Of a DNA stretch of 64,000 bases, positions 43,081 through 55,539 are shown in pieces. Origin of the DNA: Nageia nagi (lineage: Eukaryota; Pinophyta). Where the stretch lies: the NCBI GenBank assembly GCA_050084985.1, contig JBITNC010000001.1, positions 111,042,001 to 111,106,000 on the forward strand, read 5' to 3'. Position 1 is the first letter of the stretch, and every line of letters starts with the position of its first letter. The notes under the pieces are model-generated. The model had not been told where the DNA came from. It searched no databases and was given only the letters and a program-made list of their open reading frames with translations. The translations under genes were made by a program, and so were the position numbers.

Positions 43081-46000
43081 TGTAAAAAATAATAAGCATG
43101 TGGTTTAATAAATAACATTATATGTTAATTTTTACATGTTACATTTAATTAACAAAGATATGCTTGATTTGATTCACAAGTGAAAATATTTTACAACGCA
43201 AATATATATCCCATGTACCTAAATACTTTTGTCATCATCAAGAATTGTAGATGTAGAGTGACATTGTTGAAGCTTATTTTCTTATTTAAAATTAAACTTT
43301 CACCTAGATAACAACACAAGAGGAGCCCAAGTACTACCAATCCTCAACTAGTTTACCTTGGTCAATATTATAATTTCTCACAAGGAGAAGTACCTACTAT
43401 TTTTTAAGGTTATGATATTTATTAGATCGACAAAATTATTAATCTTGATTAGGTTTCAATTTATCCTCTTAGGTTATCAAGATAGTCCTTGAATGGATGT
43501 ACATACATGTGGTATCACTACACACATGCCTATCCACCTATTAGAGTTATGTCCAGAACAACAGTGGACTTAGGAATAATTGAGAAGTATGAACTTTTCA
43601 CCATTTGGATCATTGAACTTAAAAGCTCCAATCCACCTGTCTTCACCTCATAGCTCTCCAAAGAAATCATGTCATAGAATGTACATGTGAATGTGTTCAT
43701 TTTAAGGGGTCACTCATTTTAATGTTTGTATTTTTGTTTCTATAAGCAAATAAATCAAAATACAAAACATGAAGTAAAAGAGCATGAGTAAAAAATATCA
43801 TCCATTCAAGATTTGAAACCTAAATGTCCAATAGGTTTTGTTTACCAACCTTTAAAGTACATCTTTACATCATTCCTAATTTTTCTAATTTGCATAAGTC
43901 CATTCTTGTATAAGGAAGCAAATTACATCATAACTTAATTTTTTTAAGTAATAATCATGTATTATATACTTAAATCCTAAGCATGCATCATTACCTTAAA
44001 AAATTAAGCACTAAGTATAAGCATGCATCATTAAAAAAATCAAGTACTAATCATAAGTATGCATTATTTCAAAAATAAAATATAAAAATTAAGTATAGAC
44101 ATGCAATATAAGGATCTAAGAAAATCATTTTAAGTAAAAAACTAAGATGATTTCTCCTTCTCTCTTTTTTTTACTTAAAAAAATAGGGCCTTAAGGAAGA
44201 TGCATTCCATTCAATAGCATTATTAGGTTACCTTAGAAAAGAAATTTAACTAAAGAAAAATACTAACAATTTTGCTTTAATGTCTTAATTGCCAAAAGTA
44301 ATTAAAAAAGTGCATTTTTACCAAAGTAAAAAAAATTGCAATTTGATCAAAAATTACTTTTTAGAATCAATATTCCTCCATTATTACTAAGAATAATGCT
44401 ATTCTTGTCAAAAAAAAATTACCATTGAAATAAGTTTAAAAAATATATATACTTTACAAAAAAAAAATTCCTTAATAACCCCCTCATGATTTTCTCCAAA
44501 TATATAAGTTAAAGATTTAATAAGCCATCATTCAATTTAGCTTTCACTTTACTCCAAGTCAAATTAAATTAATGAGAAAAGAATAAAAAAGGTTTTATCA
44601 AGCATATGTTTACCCAAAATAGGACAACCTTTAATGGAGAAAAGGAAGCATATGGACATTAACCAATAATTAATAAGAAGATAGATTTTAAATCAAAGGT
44701 TTATACTCCAAAAACCAAGGAAAAAAAGGCTTTATTATATTTTTTTTAAAGAGAAGTTGCAAGGGAGAGAGGGCCAAATGGCAAGGATGCAGCATGGAAA
44801 GGGCCGCAGGACTGGTGGAGGGAGAAGGTGGCAAGGGTTAGACTACGAGCCAATCGAGATAGAGGAGAGAGGGTTGTGAATGGAGGGGTAGCCTATAGCC
44901 TATATCACAGTCATGAGTAGGGAGTGAGAGGGTTGCAAAAAGCAAACAAAGACCAATAGAGGGCAACCATGAGAGGGACATACAAAGAAAACATAAAACA
45001 ATAAAGGGCAACCATGAGAGGGTCGTGTAGAGCAAACAAACAAATAAAAGAACAACCAAGGTGAGAGTGTGAGGGAGTGAGAGGGCCACATAGAGCATGA
45101 AATGGTACTAGAATGTGCCACCCCTTGGGGCATGGCAATCGATAGTACCGCTTAAGCGCTAGCATAGACAACATGATTCTCAAGCTAGGGTATGACCCCT
45201 CATGGCATGACCTACATGTCTAGCCAACTCTACCTATCTATCAATTTTGTAGTTGCATACTACCCAAGGCCTCGTGCCTCTAAGGTTGATCTGACCCCTT
45301 GGAGCATCGGATTATCATAGTTACCAGAGTGCCTGGTGCTCACCACCCAACCAATGACCTTCAAATGGGAATCACCCCTTAGGTCCCCCTGAGCTTTATT
45401 CACCCATCCATACCACCCAATCCAACCATAGGAATGGACTCACAACCTTGTCTGCCATGGTTCCTAAAGCACGATCATCGAGTTTGGAATGGATCCTCGT
45501 GTGCTAGAGGTTGCGCTCTATGCACACTCACCACCTTGGGATAGGCATCCCTCTCACATAACAAATAAAAACCAATAAAGGGCAACCATGAGAGGGCCAC
45601 ACAGAGCAAATAAACAAAAAAAAGCCATGTGGGGGTGATCGCATCATGCAAAGGGATATATGGTGGAAGGTGATCGAGTGTAATGCCTCTTCAAACATGC
45701 CACGATAGTAGAGACCTTTTCAAACACTACGAGGATCTTTCTTGACCCCCTCTTTCACTTCTTACACCAAATGTTTTTTGATATATTTTTTAATAAAATG
45801 TGTATATAGTAAAAAATTACAATGTAATATATTTGCAACATATTTTATGTTTCCCTTCAAAAATAAGTCCCTTTTTTTTTAATAAAAACATGTATATTGT
45901 GTAAAAGTAAGAAGAAAAAGAATAATTGTGAAAAATTACAAGAATAATTTTTGTACACAATCATAAATTTTTTTCTTTATATTAACAAAAAAATATCAAT

Positions 46001-46418
46001 ATATGTTTTATTTCAAACTATCAAATTATAGCAATATATTAACATCTTTTATAACTAACAAAAAAAGTTATTAAAAGATTGGATTACCATATATTGCTAA
46101 ATTTAAGCATATTTTGAAAAAAAAGTGCAAATTTTTCTATACTATCCTCTTAAATATTAAAAAAAATAATATAAAAGGTTAGTATAAAAAAATTCATTAT
46201 ATTGCTATTTTTGATCATATTTGCAAAAATGAAACTAACACATCTCACCAAATATGTTTGTATTATTAATGAAAAAAATAACCAAGAAGGAAAGAATTTA
46301 TACTTTCTCTTAGTTTTACCTCAACAATGAATTATAGGAAGAATAAAGATCACCAAAATGGAGCTTCCATACCAAGAAGAAGAGCTTCCACACCAAAAAG
46401 TAGAGCTTCTACACCAAG
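43081..46418 (-). other. Unusually long copia leader with a foreign-looking insert
   Basis: About 3.3 kb between the primer site and gag, far more than the usual 0.1-1 kb. The part next to the primer (46270-46418) is true leader: AGAGCTTC..CACCAA repeats three times, and a homologous leader follows the LTR at 62385. The middle (44750-45670) differs in composition from the AT-rich flanks and is likely an insertion. The rest is AT-rich with no gene seen. Confidence 0.5.
44750..45670. repeat. GC-richer block with degenerate tandem repeats inside the copia leader
   Basis: The block opens with GAGAGAGGGCCAAATGGCAAGG. A unit of the form CCAATA(A)AGGGCAACCATGAGAGGG plus AGCAAACAAA recurs near 44950, 45000 and 45575, with shorter versions near 44920 and 45070. 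The inner part (45110-45550) is about half GC, with GGCATG and ACCCCTTGG motifs. Open frames here are compositional. Origin unknown; possibly part of another retroelement. Confidence 0.45.
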
Positions 46419-46430
46419 CTCTGATACTAA
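46419..46430 (-). promoter_or_regulatory. Primer-binding site of the copia element
   Basis: On the minus strand TAGTATCAGAGC, one base off the initiator-Met tRNA site TGGTATCAGAGC, stands 2 nt inside the 5' LTR edge. Confidence 0.8.
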
Positions 46431-46432
46431 TT

Positions 46433-46926
46433 TGAAGGAATACACACTAACTATATAATTCCTAAACAACCAAGATCTCTTGAAAGCTCACAAACACAAC
46501 TAACAAACTCATAAAGCAATCTCACAATGTAACACAAGATGTAAGTGGTTCCTCCAACTAGAAGTACATCCACTAACTAGATCTCACTTCATTCACCAAT
46601 ATGAACTTTTACAATCCTCTTAAACTTTTCTCCTAAACACTATCCTATAGCATAACTTTACTTTACAAAATTGGTGTATGATCCAAAGAGGGAACATTCT
46701 ATTTATAGGCCAAAATCCCTCTTTGGATCACTCTTCTACCCAATGTACAAAAGCATGACATGCACATCCTTTTACCTATGGGGTATGCTCATGACATGGA
46801 GTGTAGGACAAGTTACATTATCATATTAACTTAAATACTTAAGGTATCAAATGATACCCTTAAGTATTAGTGAACTTACATAGAATATAATTACAAAACC
46901 TTTACAATAATGCATTATACATTCCA
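46433..46926 (-). repeat. Copia 5' LTR (494 bp)
   Basis: Partner of 37920-38383. Plus-strand text starts TGAAGGAATACACAC and ends ATACATTCCA. Extra text compared with the partner: a short repeat near 46620 (CTTAAACTTTTCTCC) and CCCAATGTACAAAAGCA near 46740. Confidence 0.92.
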
Positions 46927-48480
46927 AAACTCATGACCTTCAACAACCAAGATACAAAGAGATAGAGCTAAAGGGAAACTTTGACAGATTGAGAAAAATA
47001 ATCCAATATTTTCAAATTTAGATTTATTTAGCATGAGAATTATAGAAACATCTTGTAAAATAATGTCTTGAAAAATTAGAGGAATATATCTCCAAAGCTT
47101 AAAACCTCGAGTATGGTAAGAATAAAATACAATTTGATTATATTATATGCCTTTTCAAATTTGATTTTGATGAATGCAAAGGGTCATCTTGATAGTCATT
47201 TCCACTTTATACTTTCCCACACAACCATGATGTTATTTAAAATATCCATCTTATGGATGAAATTTATTTACTCTACTCTAACGATTAAAGGAAGCAAAGG
47301 GTAAAGTCATAGGGCTAAGGCCTTTGAGATGAACTTATCAAAAATATTTAGTAAGGTAATAGATTTATAGTTGTTAATGCACTTTAGATTCGCAAGCTTA
47401 GGGATGAACTTGATATTCCCTTTATTTATGATGAGACCTAATTAATCATAGCTCATGGCTTCCTAGTAAACATGGACAAGGTAAGAGTCCACCATGTCCC
47501 ATAATATTTTATAAAATTCACAAGGGAATTAGTCTAAACTAGGTTATTTATCATTGACCATTTATAATATAGCCTTGTGTAAGTCCTCAATAGAAAAGTG
47601 TCTATCATAGGCAACCCTTTGATACGTAGATAAGCCTTATTGAATGACAACAAAAAAAAATCATTTAATGCTTGTAATCTATTTGAAGAAAGCCCTTAAG
47701 AGGGAAACACTTGTTCATAATATTGAAAAAAGGCCTATGAGATGGATTGAAGGGTTATTAGTCACTTCCTTACTTCTTGAATGGAATTAATTTTTATTGC
47801 TTGAAAATAAGGATGGGTCTTTTGAAAAAACTCCTTGGACACCCTATCTCCTATTTTTAGATAATAAAATCTAACTCTATTTTGAGCACCACAAGCTTCA
47901 TAAAGTTTTGTAAGTTTAAGTGTGTGGTGCAACTTAGTCACAAGCTTTTGTAAGGAAGGGATAAGGGGGTAAGCTTTTTTATTAACCTTTTCTCTAGACA
48001 ACTCTTCCTTCATAACAATATTGGAATGATGTTATATTTTGGCCAACTTCCACTCAAGGTTATGAAAGATAATAGTCATAACATGCATGGTATCATTCCA
48101 CCATTCAACCCAACTAAAACCTTTGATGGGTTGAGGGATAAGGTTACAAACATATTAGATAGGACTAACCATGACAAGATGATGTAAAAAATATGTATTC
48201 ATAAATAATTAGAGCTTGAAATGATAGAGAAGTAATGATTAGGAATCAATGGTGAAGATGATGGGGGCATGGTCTGAAATAAGAATATGAGGGATGAAGT
48301 CATAAAGGGTAGAGAGGAAAAAGGTGAGAAAAATTGAAGGTTTACTAATAAAAAATAATTTCTCAATATAGTTGCTTCATAGTCCTATCATATCCAAATT
48401 GAAAATGGAACTTAATAAACTAATTATGGTTAGGAAAATTACCAAGCAGAGAACATATATTGGGGTATGAGAGCCCTAGT
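46927..48480 (-). mobile_element. Second LINE, 5' part: endonuclease end and reverse transcriptase
   Basis: Minus-strand order: the endonuclease end with LYDFIPHILISDHAPIIFTI (about 48300-48240, SDH.P motif), the linker 48013-47762 with NRVRFYYLKIGDRVSKEFFQ (the W...GD..SKFFF block), FCEFYKILWDMVDSYLVHVY (about 47520), LGLIINKGNIKFIPK (about 47430), NYKSITLLNIFDKFISKALA (about 47360), and IKIKFEKAYNIIKLYFILTI (about 47170-47110, palm motif A). These are the plant LINE RT motifs in order, with stops. The catalytic YxDD part is not found before the copia junction. The copia element at 37920-46926 separates this from its 3' part. Confidence 0.8.
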
Positions 48481-51119
48481 TTATAGTTTAATAAATTTCA
48501 AGCTTCTTGTTCTCCAATATTTCAATGCATTGAAATATGAGGAACATTGCATGATCTCTTTCTATCATGTTGATACCATTTCAAAGGACCCACACTACAT
48601 AGGGCAAACAAAAGAAAAGCCCTTATTAAAGAGTACATATATCAAGGGTATTATTAGAGGTATAAATATTGATTATGCTACATAGTTACCTATTTGTATA
48701 TGACTAAAAATTAATTATTATTTATTAAATAATTCATTTTATAGCATCAAGGTATATGTATTCTAAAGAGGGTTATAAATATACCCAAGGCAATGTGATC
48801 AATGTAATGGACCATCATGTAATGTAAGAGGTATCAAATATAAAAAGAGATACCTTAAACAAAGTAAAAGGTAGTGATCCCAAGAATCAAAATGTTGCTA
48901 TAAAATAATATCAAAGGTAACATAAATGGCATCAATGAATATCAAAAGAAAGAGATTAGAATATGTAATATCTTTTCAACTCGACAAATAATGGTATTTT
49001 GTAACACCACCTCTTCATAGGTCTATTAAACCCTTCATCATTCTTTGCACATCTTTATTTATGTTCATGGATTTGGATATTTCATGCAGTTAATGGTGTA
49101 CTCTTAGTCCATTGGTGGTATTTTCTTCTTATGGTATATTATTGCGATCAATGTATGATGTCCTTTATAAATGCTTGGATGTGAGTTTGACAAAGGTACA
49201 TTGTTTATCAAGTTCGTTTGATGTCATATTTTTGATATGTGCTTCAATATTACATTATAGATAAATAGTACATTGATTTATTATTTATGCATTATTTTTA
49301 GTCTACACTATTGATTTCAATGAAGATTTAAACAATCTAGTTTGATATTTCCACTCCTATGCCATTGAGGTGTCATGAAAATGGTAAATCCTCCTTGCTC
49401 TTAAGAAATATTAGTGGCATAAAAATGGTTATTGGGACTAAGAAAATTATAAGTTTTATATGTAATAAAATTGATTATTTGTACTTCCTAAATATAAAGA
49501 AAATCTAAATTACCTAGTAATGATTTATGCTAGATAGCTTACATCAGACCATATATTTTTGAACTCAATCTATAAACACTTTGACATTCCATGAAAGAAA
49601 AATCATGGAAGATGGTCATGACATATATCTCTATTAAAAAATATGAGTCTTCTAAATTTATGAGATACTATAACATATTAGAGGTGATTCATTTATGGAT
49701 ATCATAAAGGAAGCCCATTTGGTGTTATTTCTCTAAAGATGCATTCTTTCTATCACTAGATGGACTACAAGAGTGTCAAATGGATAATGTAGACTAAGGA
49801 AGCATGGGATCCTTTAAGGGAGTTTGTTTGGGTAAGGACATAAAGGAGAAATCAAATTGGGCTAACATAGTAAGAAAAGTTGATGAGGGGGTGTGTGAAG
49901 GAGGTGGAAAAGTTGGAGATTAGGGAGGGGTTATAAGAGCAAGAATAACAAGAGTTATCAAAAGACCATTGGAGACTAAAGGGTTAGATCCTTTCTCACA
50001 AGGAAAAAAAAATATTAATGTTTGCATACTTACCTTTTCATCTTAACCCTCATTATTTTCATGTACAAATACAATGGAGTACACAAATGGAATTGAGGGA
50101 GATTTTTAGTTCGAATCGATCCTCTATTAGAGGGAAGTATTTAATCTTATGAGTTACAAAATATCACCAATATCATGTATTCAATAGATTAACATATAAT
50201 ACTCTAATGGATAAAAGCTACCCTAAATTGTAGGTTAATGTACTCTTTAATATCTTTATAACAGTTAACTTGGATACACATTCATTTATAAGGATGAAAA
50301 ACATTGAATTTTAGTTGTTCTATATAGATGAGCTTACCTATCGACTCTACTAAGTTACTAAGGAAGGACCATAGAGGTAGAGGAAACCCAAGGAACTCAT
50401 ATGGGAATATGTAAGGAAATATTATTAGAGATTGTGAAGTTTCGGATCCACTATTGAAAAATAAATAAGGTACTTTGGATATGCTAAGGTCCTTTATTGA
50501 GAATGGCCTTTACATGATGGGGATAAGAAAATTGAAAGTAAAAAAACCCTTTGGTAAGATTTTAGGTACCCTTAAGCTTGATTGTATGATAATACAAATC
50601 ATTTGAATCCTATTATGAATAAGGGTGTCATTTGGGATCCAAACAGGGAACTACCTAATGAGGGCATGATTTTCCAACCATTTACATTGTAGTGTTAAGT
50701 TCATTCCATAGGACACTACACCATATATATATATATACACAAAAGAACTTTTTGATATATTTAACAATGATTAGGATGCATAGAAAGAAAAGGCCCATTA
50801 TTTTTTATTCCCGTGCATAAAATATAATGACATGTAAGAGAAATACTCGATACAATGATATGCGAAAAAATATTTAAGTTAATTTTAAATGGATGTAAAT
50901 GCCCTCTTCTAGATACATTGAGTTAAGACACACTAGAAGGATACTAACAAAGGTGAATTTATCAAGTTGGACAACACTTCCACTTCATTACAAGTTTCAC
51001 CATGTAAACCTTTCCACAAAGAAATAAAATCTACTTTTTTAATTTTAATTGAATGAGGTTTTATGGGTTAGGGTTAGGCTTAAGTGACCTAGTCCACACT
51101 ATAGCATTAGATTTTATTG
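48481..51119. other. AT-rich stretch, no gene recognised
   Basis: Some 2.6 kb without a convincing frame or transposon motif on either strand. A 72-codon frame at 48467-48685 is isolated and matches nothing I know. An (AT)n microsatellite is at about 50727-50738. Part may be more decayed LINE 5' sequence on the left and PPR debris on the right. Confidence 0.4.
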
Positions 51120-53630
51120 GAATGTTATTTATAAATTATTTTTCTTTATCTATATGCTTAACATAACCAAGAAGGTAAACCGTACATATATAGTAATCCA
51201 TTCTAGGTGTTATATGATAATAATCATTCATGGATTTGAAGTATTGATAACCCTCTTCCACTAAACCTTAATGGCTACATTAGACTATTAATTTATGAGA
51301 TAATGTCTCTCTGCTATATTTTATCAAATAATTCATAGTCCTTTTATATGTTCCCAAACTTAGTATTTACATATAATAACTATCACAAACTTAGCATTTG
51401 CATATAATAACTATCACTATGTTCTACCTGGATGGAAAAACCTATGGAAAAAACATGGACAATGAGACCTTATTTCAGAAGCAAAGGTAAATTACTATAC
51501 ATTGTACATTTAGAATATCTCCATTGATAATTAGTATTGTGGAATTCCTTTCATGATTCTAGGCATAAAGTTAAGGCCTTTTAGAGTAGTTTTTGCACCA
51601 TCATAATAATTAAATTATAGAAGGTGAATTTACCTTCATCTTATGCATTTTTAAATAATCTTTTCTAAAAGAGAGAAACCCTTTGGATCACACTAAAATT
51701 TTACAATCCTTTCAAACTAGAAATCAATGGAGTTGATTCCATGTTAAGTTTCCTTGAGTCAGAGGATACGTTCCTTATACAACTTCTAGTAGGTACCATT
51801 CACTTCAAATTTCATGGTTTTCATTTTTGTAAATTGAAGGAGAGAAACCTTGAAAATTAGATTTTATTAACATATTATTTTTAAAGTCTTTTACTGTATC
51901 TAGATGCTCAACATGACCAACAAGATCAACCATACATGTATAATTTTCCATTATATGTGTAATATGATAATAATAATTAATGGATTTGAGTATTGATATC
52001 CCTATTTTACTAGACCTACATGGTTGCATGCAAATAATACACTAAAATGTAACATCATTTGGATTAATACCCACATATTTCATTTGTTTAAATAGTTCGA
52101 TGGCTTCCTTGCTACAATCATTCCTTTCATACCCTATAATCATTGTAGTCTATGAAATTATTTATTTATAATGCATATTGTCAAACAAAAACCTTGTTAT
52201 CTTAATGCTCCTACATTTTGCATACATATCTATCAAGGTTATTACCACAATTGCATGCAAAAGAAACCCACATATAGTTATTTTTCCATGAATTTAAAAA
52301 ATATACTAATAATTATAGCATCATCTATATTAATGCCCTCATATTCTACTTGTTCAAATAGTTTGATGGCTTCCTTGCTACAACCATTCCTGTATACCTT
52401 ATAATCATTACATTCCATGAAATTATTTTTCATAATGCATCTTGTCAAATAAAATCCTTGTTATCTTAATGTTACTATATTTTGCATACATGTTTATTAA
52501 TTCCTTTATCATAATTGCATGCAAAATAAATTATTTTCTAATTATTTTTTATAAATGTTGATACCTCATTTTAACCATACAAAAGTTGCACACATAAACA
52601 AAATACTTGCAATGATTATTGAATCTAGAATAAAACTAGTCAATTACATTTTTTGAAAATACTTAAGAGTCTCTAAACCATGCTTGTTCTTCCATATCCT
52701 ATGATCATCACATTACATGAGATTATGTCTCTCTATTGCATTTGCCTAAAAGGTTTTTATCTTCATTAGGAAGCCTAATCTAGGAATATCTTGTAACCAT
52801 TTCAGTCCATGAGATGGTATCTCTCTCTACATTTTACACTAGATTAAAAATGAGCTTTAATGACAAGTAATTTGAGGCATTTTTGTTGAGGTAGTTTTAA
52901 ATTTCCTCACTTTGAGGTTTTAGTGGTAACTGTAATAGGGCAATTTTAAACCACCACCATAAATCATAAAGAGGTAAGTTAAAAATGCCCCTCAATGTCA
53001 ATAAAGAATTAAAAAAAAAAGTATATGGAAAACATATGCATGAAACTTGGAAAGTTCTTTGGCATTTGAGTTTTTCAAGTTTGCTAAGGCTAGAGGATAG
53101 AGGAGATGAGAGGTTAGAATGAATATTTTGATGTTTATTTTGCAAATATGAGAGGGTAAAGGAGTGGAGAGGTGAGACAAGGCAAGAAGAGATGTTGGTG
53201 TGTATTATTCCATATTTTTACATGTAATCATGTCAAATAATTATTATGCCTTGTATTATTTCATATTTTGTAAAATAGGGCTGAATATCTAACAATTGCA
53301 TTTCAAATAAAATTCTTTAGGCTATTTTTTCAAAAAATCTATTTTGTGCATATCATGCAATTATTGTAAACCATGAAATTGTGTTTGCATCATGCATATT
53401 GCCATTTAATTCTTAATCCTTATGTATGCTTCCATATTTTGCATATATATTTTAAGGTCTTTTTCAAAAAAATCCATTTTGTATGTATCATGCAATCATT
53501 ACAAACCATGAAATTGTATTTGTATCATGCACCTTGTTAAATAATTCTTAGGCCTTGTGTATTCTTCCATATTTTGCATATATGTCTTAGGGCCTTAATG
53601 AACCACATCCTTACATCCAATTTAGGTTAT
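51120..53630 (-). pseudogene. Decayed PPR (pentatricopeptide repeat) gene relic
   Basis: Minus-strand fragments match the repeats of plant organellar RNA-binding PPR proteins. From right to left: YAKYGRIHKA.ELFNKVHDT then NTISWFVMIA.YIQNGFF (about 53580-53460), a second similar copy (about 53450-53330), RDIIS.NVMIIGYG-like (about 52740), ISWNVMII-type and NGCSKEAIKLFEQVEYEGIN (about 52430-52330), IIS.TTMIIGYERNDCSKEA with IELFKQM (about 52160-52080), and HITHIMENYTCMVDLVGHVE with HLDTVKDFKNNM (52000-51880). Another RMDYYICTVYLLGYVKHIDK copy lies near 51210-51130. The last pattern, before stop codons, is the typical H.T...EHY.CMVDLLGRAG.L.EA end block. Stops and frameshifts are frequent, and blocks are duplicated. 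It is not functional. Confidence 0.75.
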
Positions 53631-53639
53631 ATGGGCATT

Positions 53640-54103
53640 TTTGGTAGTGAAGCTCAAAGCTCCCTCAAGATAGCCTGTATGAACCATAACATTTGATTTA
53701 TATGCACCAAGTAGATACATCCACATACCTTATTCAAGTTTTATGGATATTTTGCCAGTGAAGTTCAAAGCTCCCTCAAGATAGCTTACATGAACCATAA
53801 TATTTAATTTATAAGTACCAAATAGACATATTTAGATACCCACTTTAGGTTTTATTGGTATTTTAGAAACAAATTCCAAAGCTCGCTCAATACATCTTAC
53901 ATGAACCACAACATTTCATCTACAAGCACCAAGTAGATACATCCACACACCTAGTTCAAGTTTTATGGGTATTTTAGAAATGGATCTTAAATATCCTCCA
54001 AGATATCCTACATGAAACACAACATTCGATTTACAAGTATAAACTAAACACATCTACATACCTAGTTTAGGTTTAATGGGTATTTTGATAATGAAGCTCA
54101 AAG
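53640..54103. repeat. Tandem array, about 112-bp unit, four copies
   Basis: Units begin near 53650, 53763, 53876 and 53987, with a partial fifth at 54094-54103. Each has (A)GCTCAAAGCTCCCTCAAGAT, then TACATGAACCATAACATTT, then AAGTAGATACATCCACA and TTTTATGGGTATTTT. Copies differ by 10-25 percent by eye. The copia LTR at 54104 begins in the middle of the fifth unit, so the copia element inserted into the array. Confidence 0.85.
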
Positions 54104-54777
54104 TGTTAAGATTTACTGTATAAAAATATACTTGAGCAATTAATCTACTTTAAACTAGAAGAAAATAAGAAAATACAACAATATATTATGGTTCATCCAA
54201 TGTAGGCTATCCATGGAGAATATCCAATACTTGATTACTTATCAATCCAAGCCTCTAAAGGAAACAACCAATAACCAAACTGTTGTAACTTCCTCTTGGG
54301 TTTATAAGAAATCTTCTCACTTACAAAAGTCTCTCTCAACAAGGAGTCACTCTTCTTTAAACCTCCTCACCCATGCAAATCACATATGATTATGAAAACC
54401 ATTACATTCCATGGATTCTACAAATAATAAAACTAGATTGATTTTACAACCAATAAAAATTTGCCACATAAAGAAATATCTATATCTAAGAATAGAAAAG
54501 GAAAAATAAGTTTCATATCTTAATTTCAAGTGCTTATGTTTTTGATCCATGATTGGTCACCATCAGCTCAATTGGGTTTGTCGAATTGATCATAATTAGG
54601 TCAATTGCACCGATCAATCAAGGGATTGCATAATCAATCTCCTTCCCACTGATTGGTCATACAAATTAGTCCTCTATCAACTAATTGGCTTTTCCTAATT
54701 GATCATGTGCATGTTGATTGATAAACATAGAGCTGAAAATGTAACTTAGCTAATTTAATCATGATCCATTCTCAACA
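54104..54777 (-). repeat. 3' LTR of the deleted copia element
   Basis: 674 bp, TG...CA. Followed (plus strand) by CTCCCACTTGG, i.e. the polypurine tract CCAAGTGGGAG on the minus strand at 54780-54790. Inside, AATTGATCA/GATTGGTCA motifs recur at least six times near 54550-54720. Confidence 0.8.
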
Positions 54778-54790
54778 ATCTCCCACTTGG

Positions 54791-55539
54791 AAATTGAATT
54801 GTTGCAACATCTTATAGATCCAAACTAAAATATTCACTTATTGATCTTAAATGCCTTAAGAATAACAAAAATTGGGAGAACCCCTAATTCATCCTTTGCA
54901 ACCACCTTTGACAACATGTACTTCATTATTTGTTTACAAAATCCTTTAACTATATTACCATTAAACATGAACTTATTCATTCCTCCCACTCTATGGGTCA
55001 TACAATGTATTCTTGTTCAAATATTTTTATATTTTCAAGACCCTCCTTATGCAATATTGGACCTTCCTTTACATTCATCCTATATACACACATATCATGC
55101 AAACCTTCCATACTTGTAAGTAACTTATTTATCCCAAGCTCCCACTTTTTCATGGTTCCATATTGCATAAAACATTCATCACCATCAGTATACAACATAG
55201 AAGAATTTATGAGGAAATTACAACTTACCCTTTTCCATATTCTAACATCCTTTGGTGGACTTTGTTATTCTTGATGTTTAATACTTAATCATACCTTTGG
55301 TATTCATATATTCTTATTCTTATAAACATCCTTCCCATCCACAAGGAATCTCACCCTCTTCTACTTTTTACAAAAACCCATGTCATTCCTTTTTGTTTGT
55401 CCAAACTTGTGATATCTCATAACTACATTAACCTCTGTAGAAGCTAAATCCATTATGTAAGACTATATGTTAGTAAGAAAATATAATGTATTGATAATAT
55501 TACCCCTTGCAACAACCATGAAATCCTTAGTCACCTTCC
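54791..55539 (-). other. 3' interior of the deleted copia element, unassigned
   Basis: AT-rich, pyrimidine-rich on the plus strand. Several frames of 60-114 codons on both strands overlap each other and show no family motif. Expected integrase or RT blocks are not found. Confidence 0.4.

Larger units (their letters stand above)
37920..46926 (-). mobile_element. Ty1/copia retrotransposon with both LTRs, decayed coding region
   Basis: LTRs at 37920-38383 and 46433-46926, each TG...CA, in direct orientation. On the minus strand the order is 5' LTR (right), primer site (46419-46430), a very long leader, gag, protease, integrase, RT, RNase H, polypurine tract (38386-38398), 3' LTR (left): the Ty1/copia order. 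Coding frames carry many stops, and the RT box is changed. LTRs have diverged, with a length difference of 30 bp. No clear target duplication is visible. The element interrupts a LINE that continues on both sides. Confidence 0.93.

Noticed and set aside
44838-45183. Three overlapping Leu/Ser-rich minus-strand frames that look like membrane proteins
   Set aside because: All three phases are open over the same degenerate repeat; hydrophobicity comes from the repeat composition.
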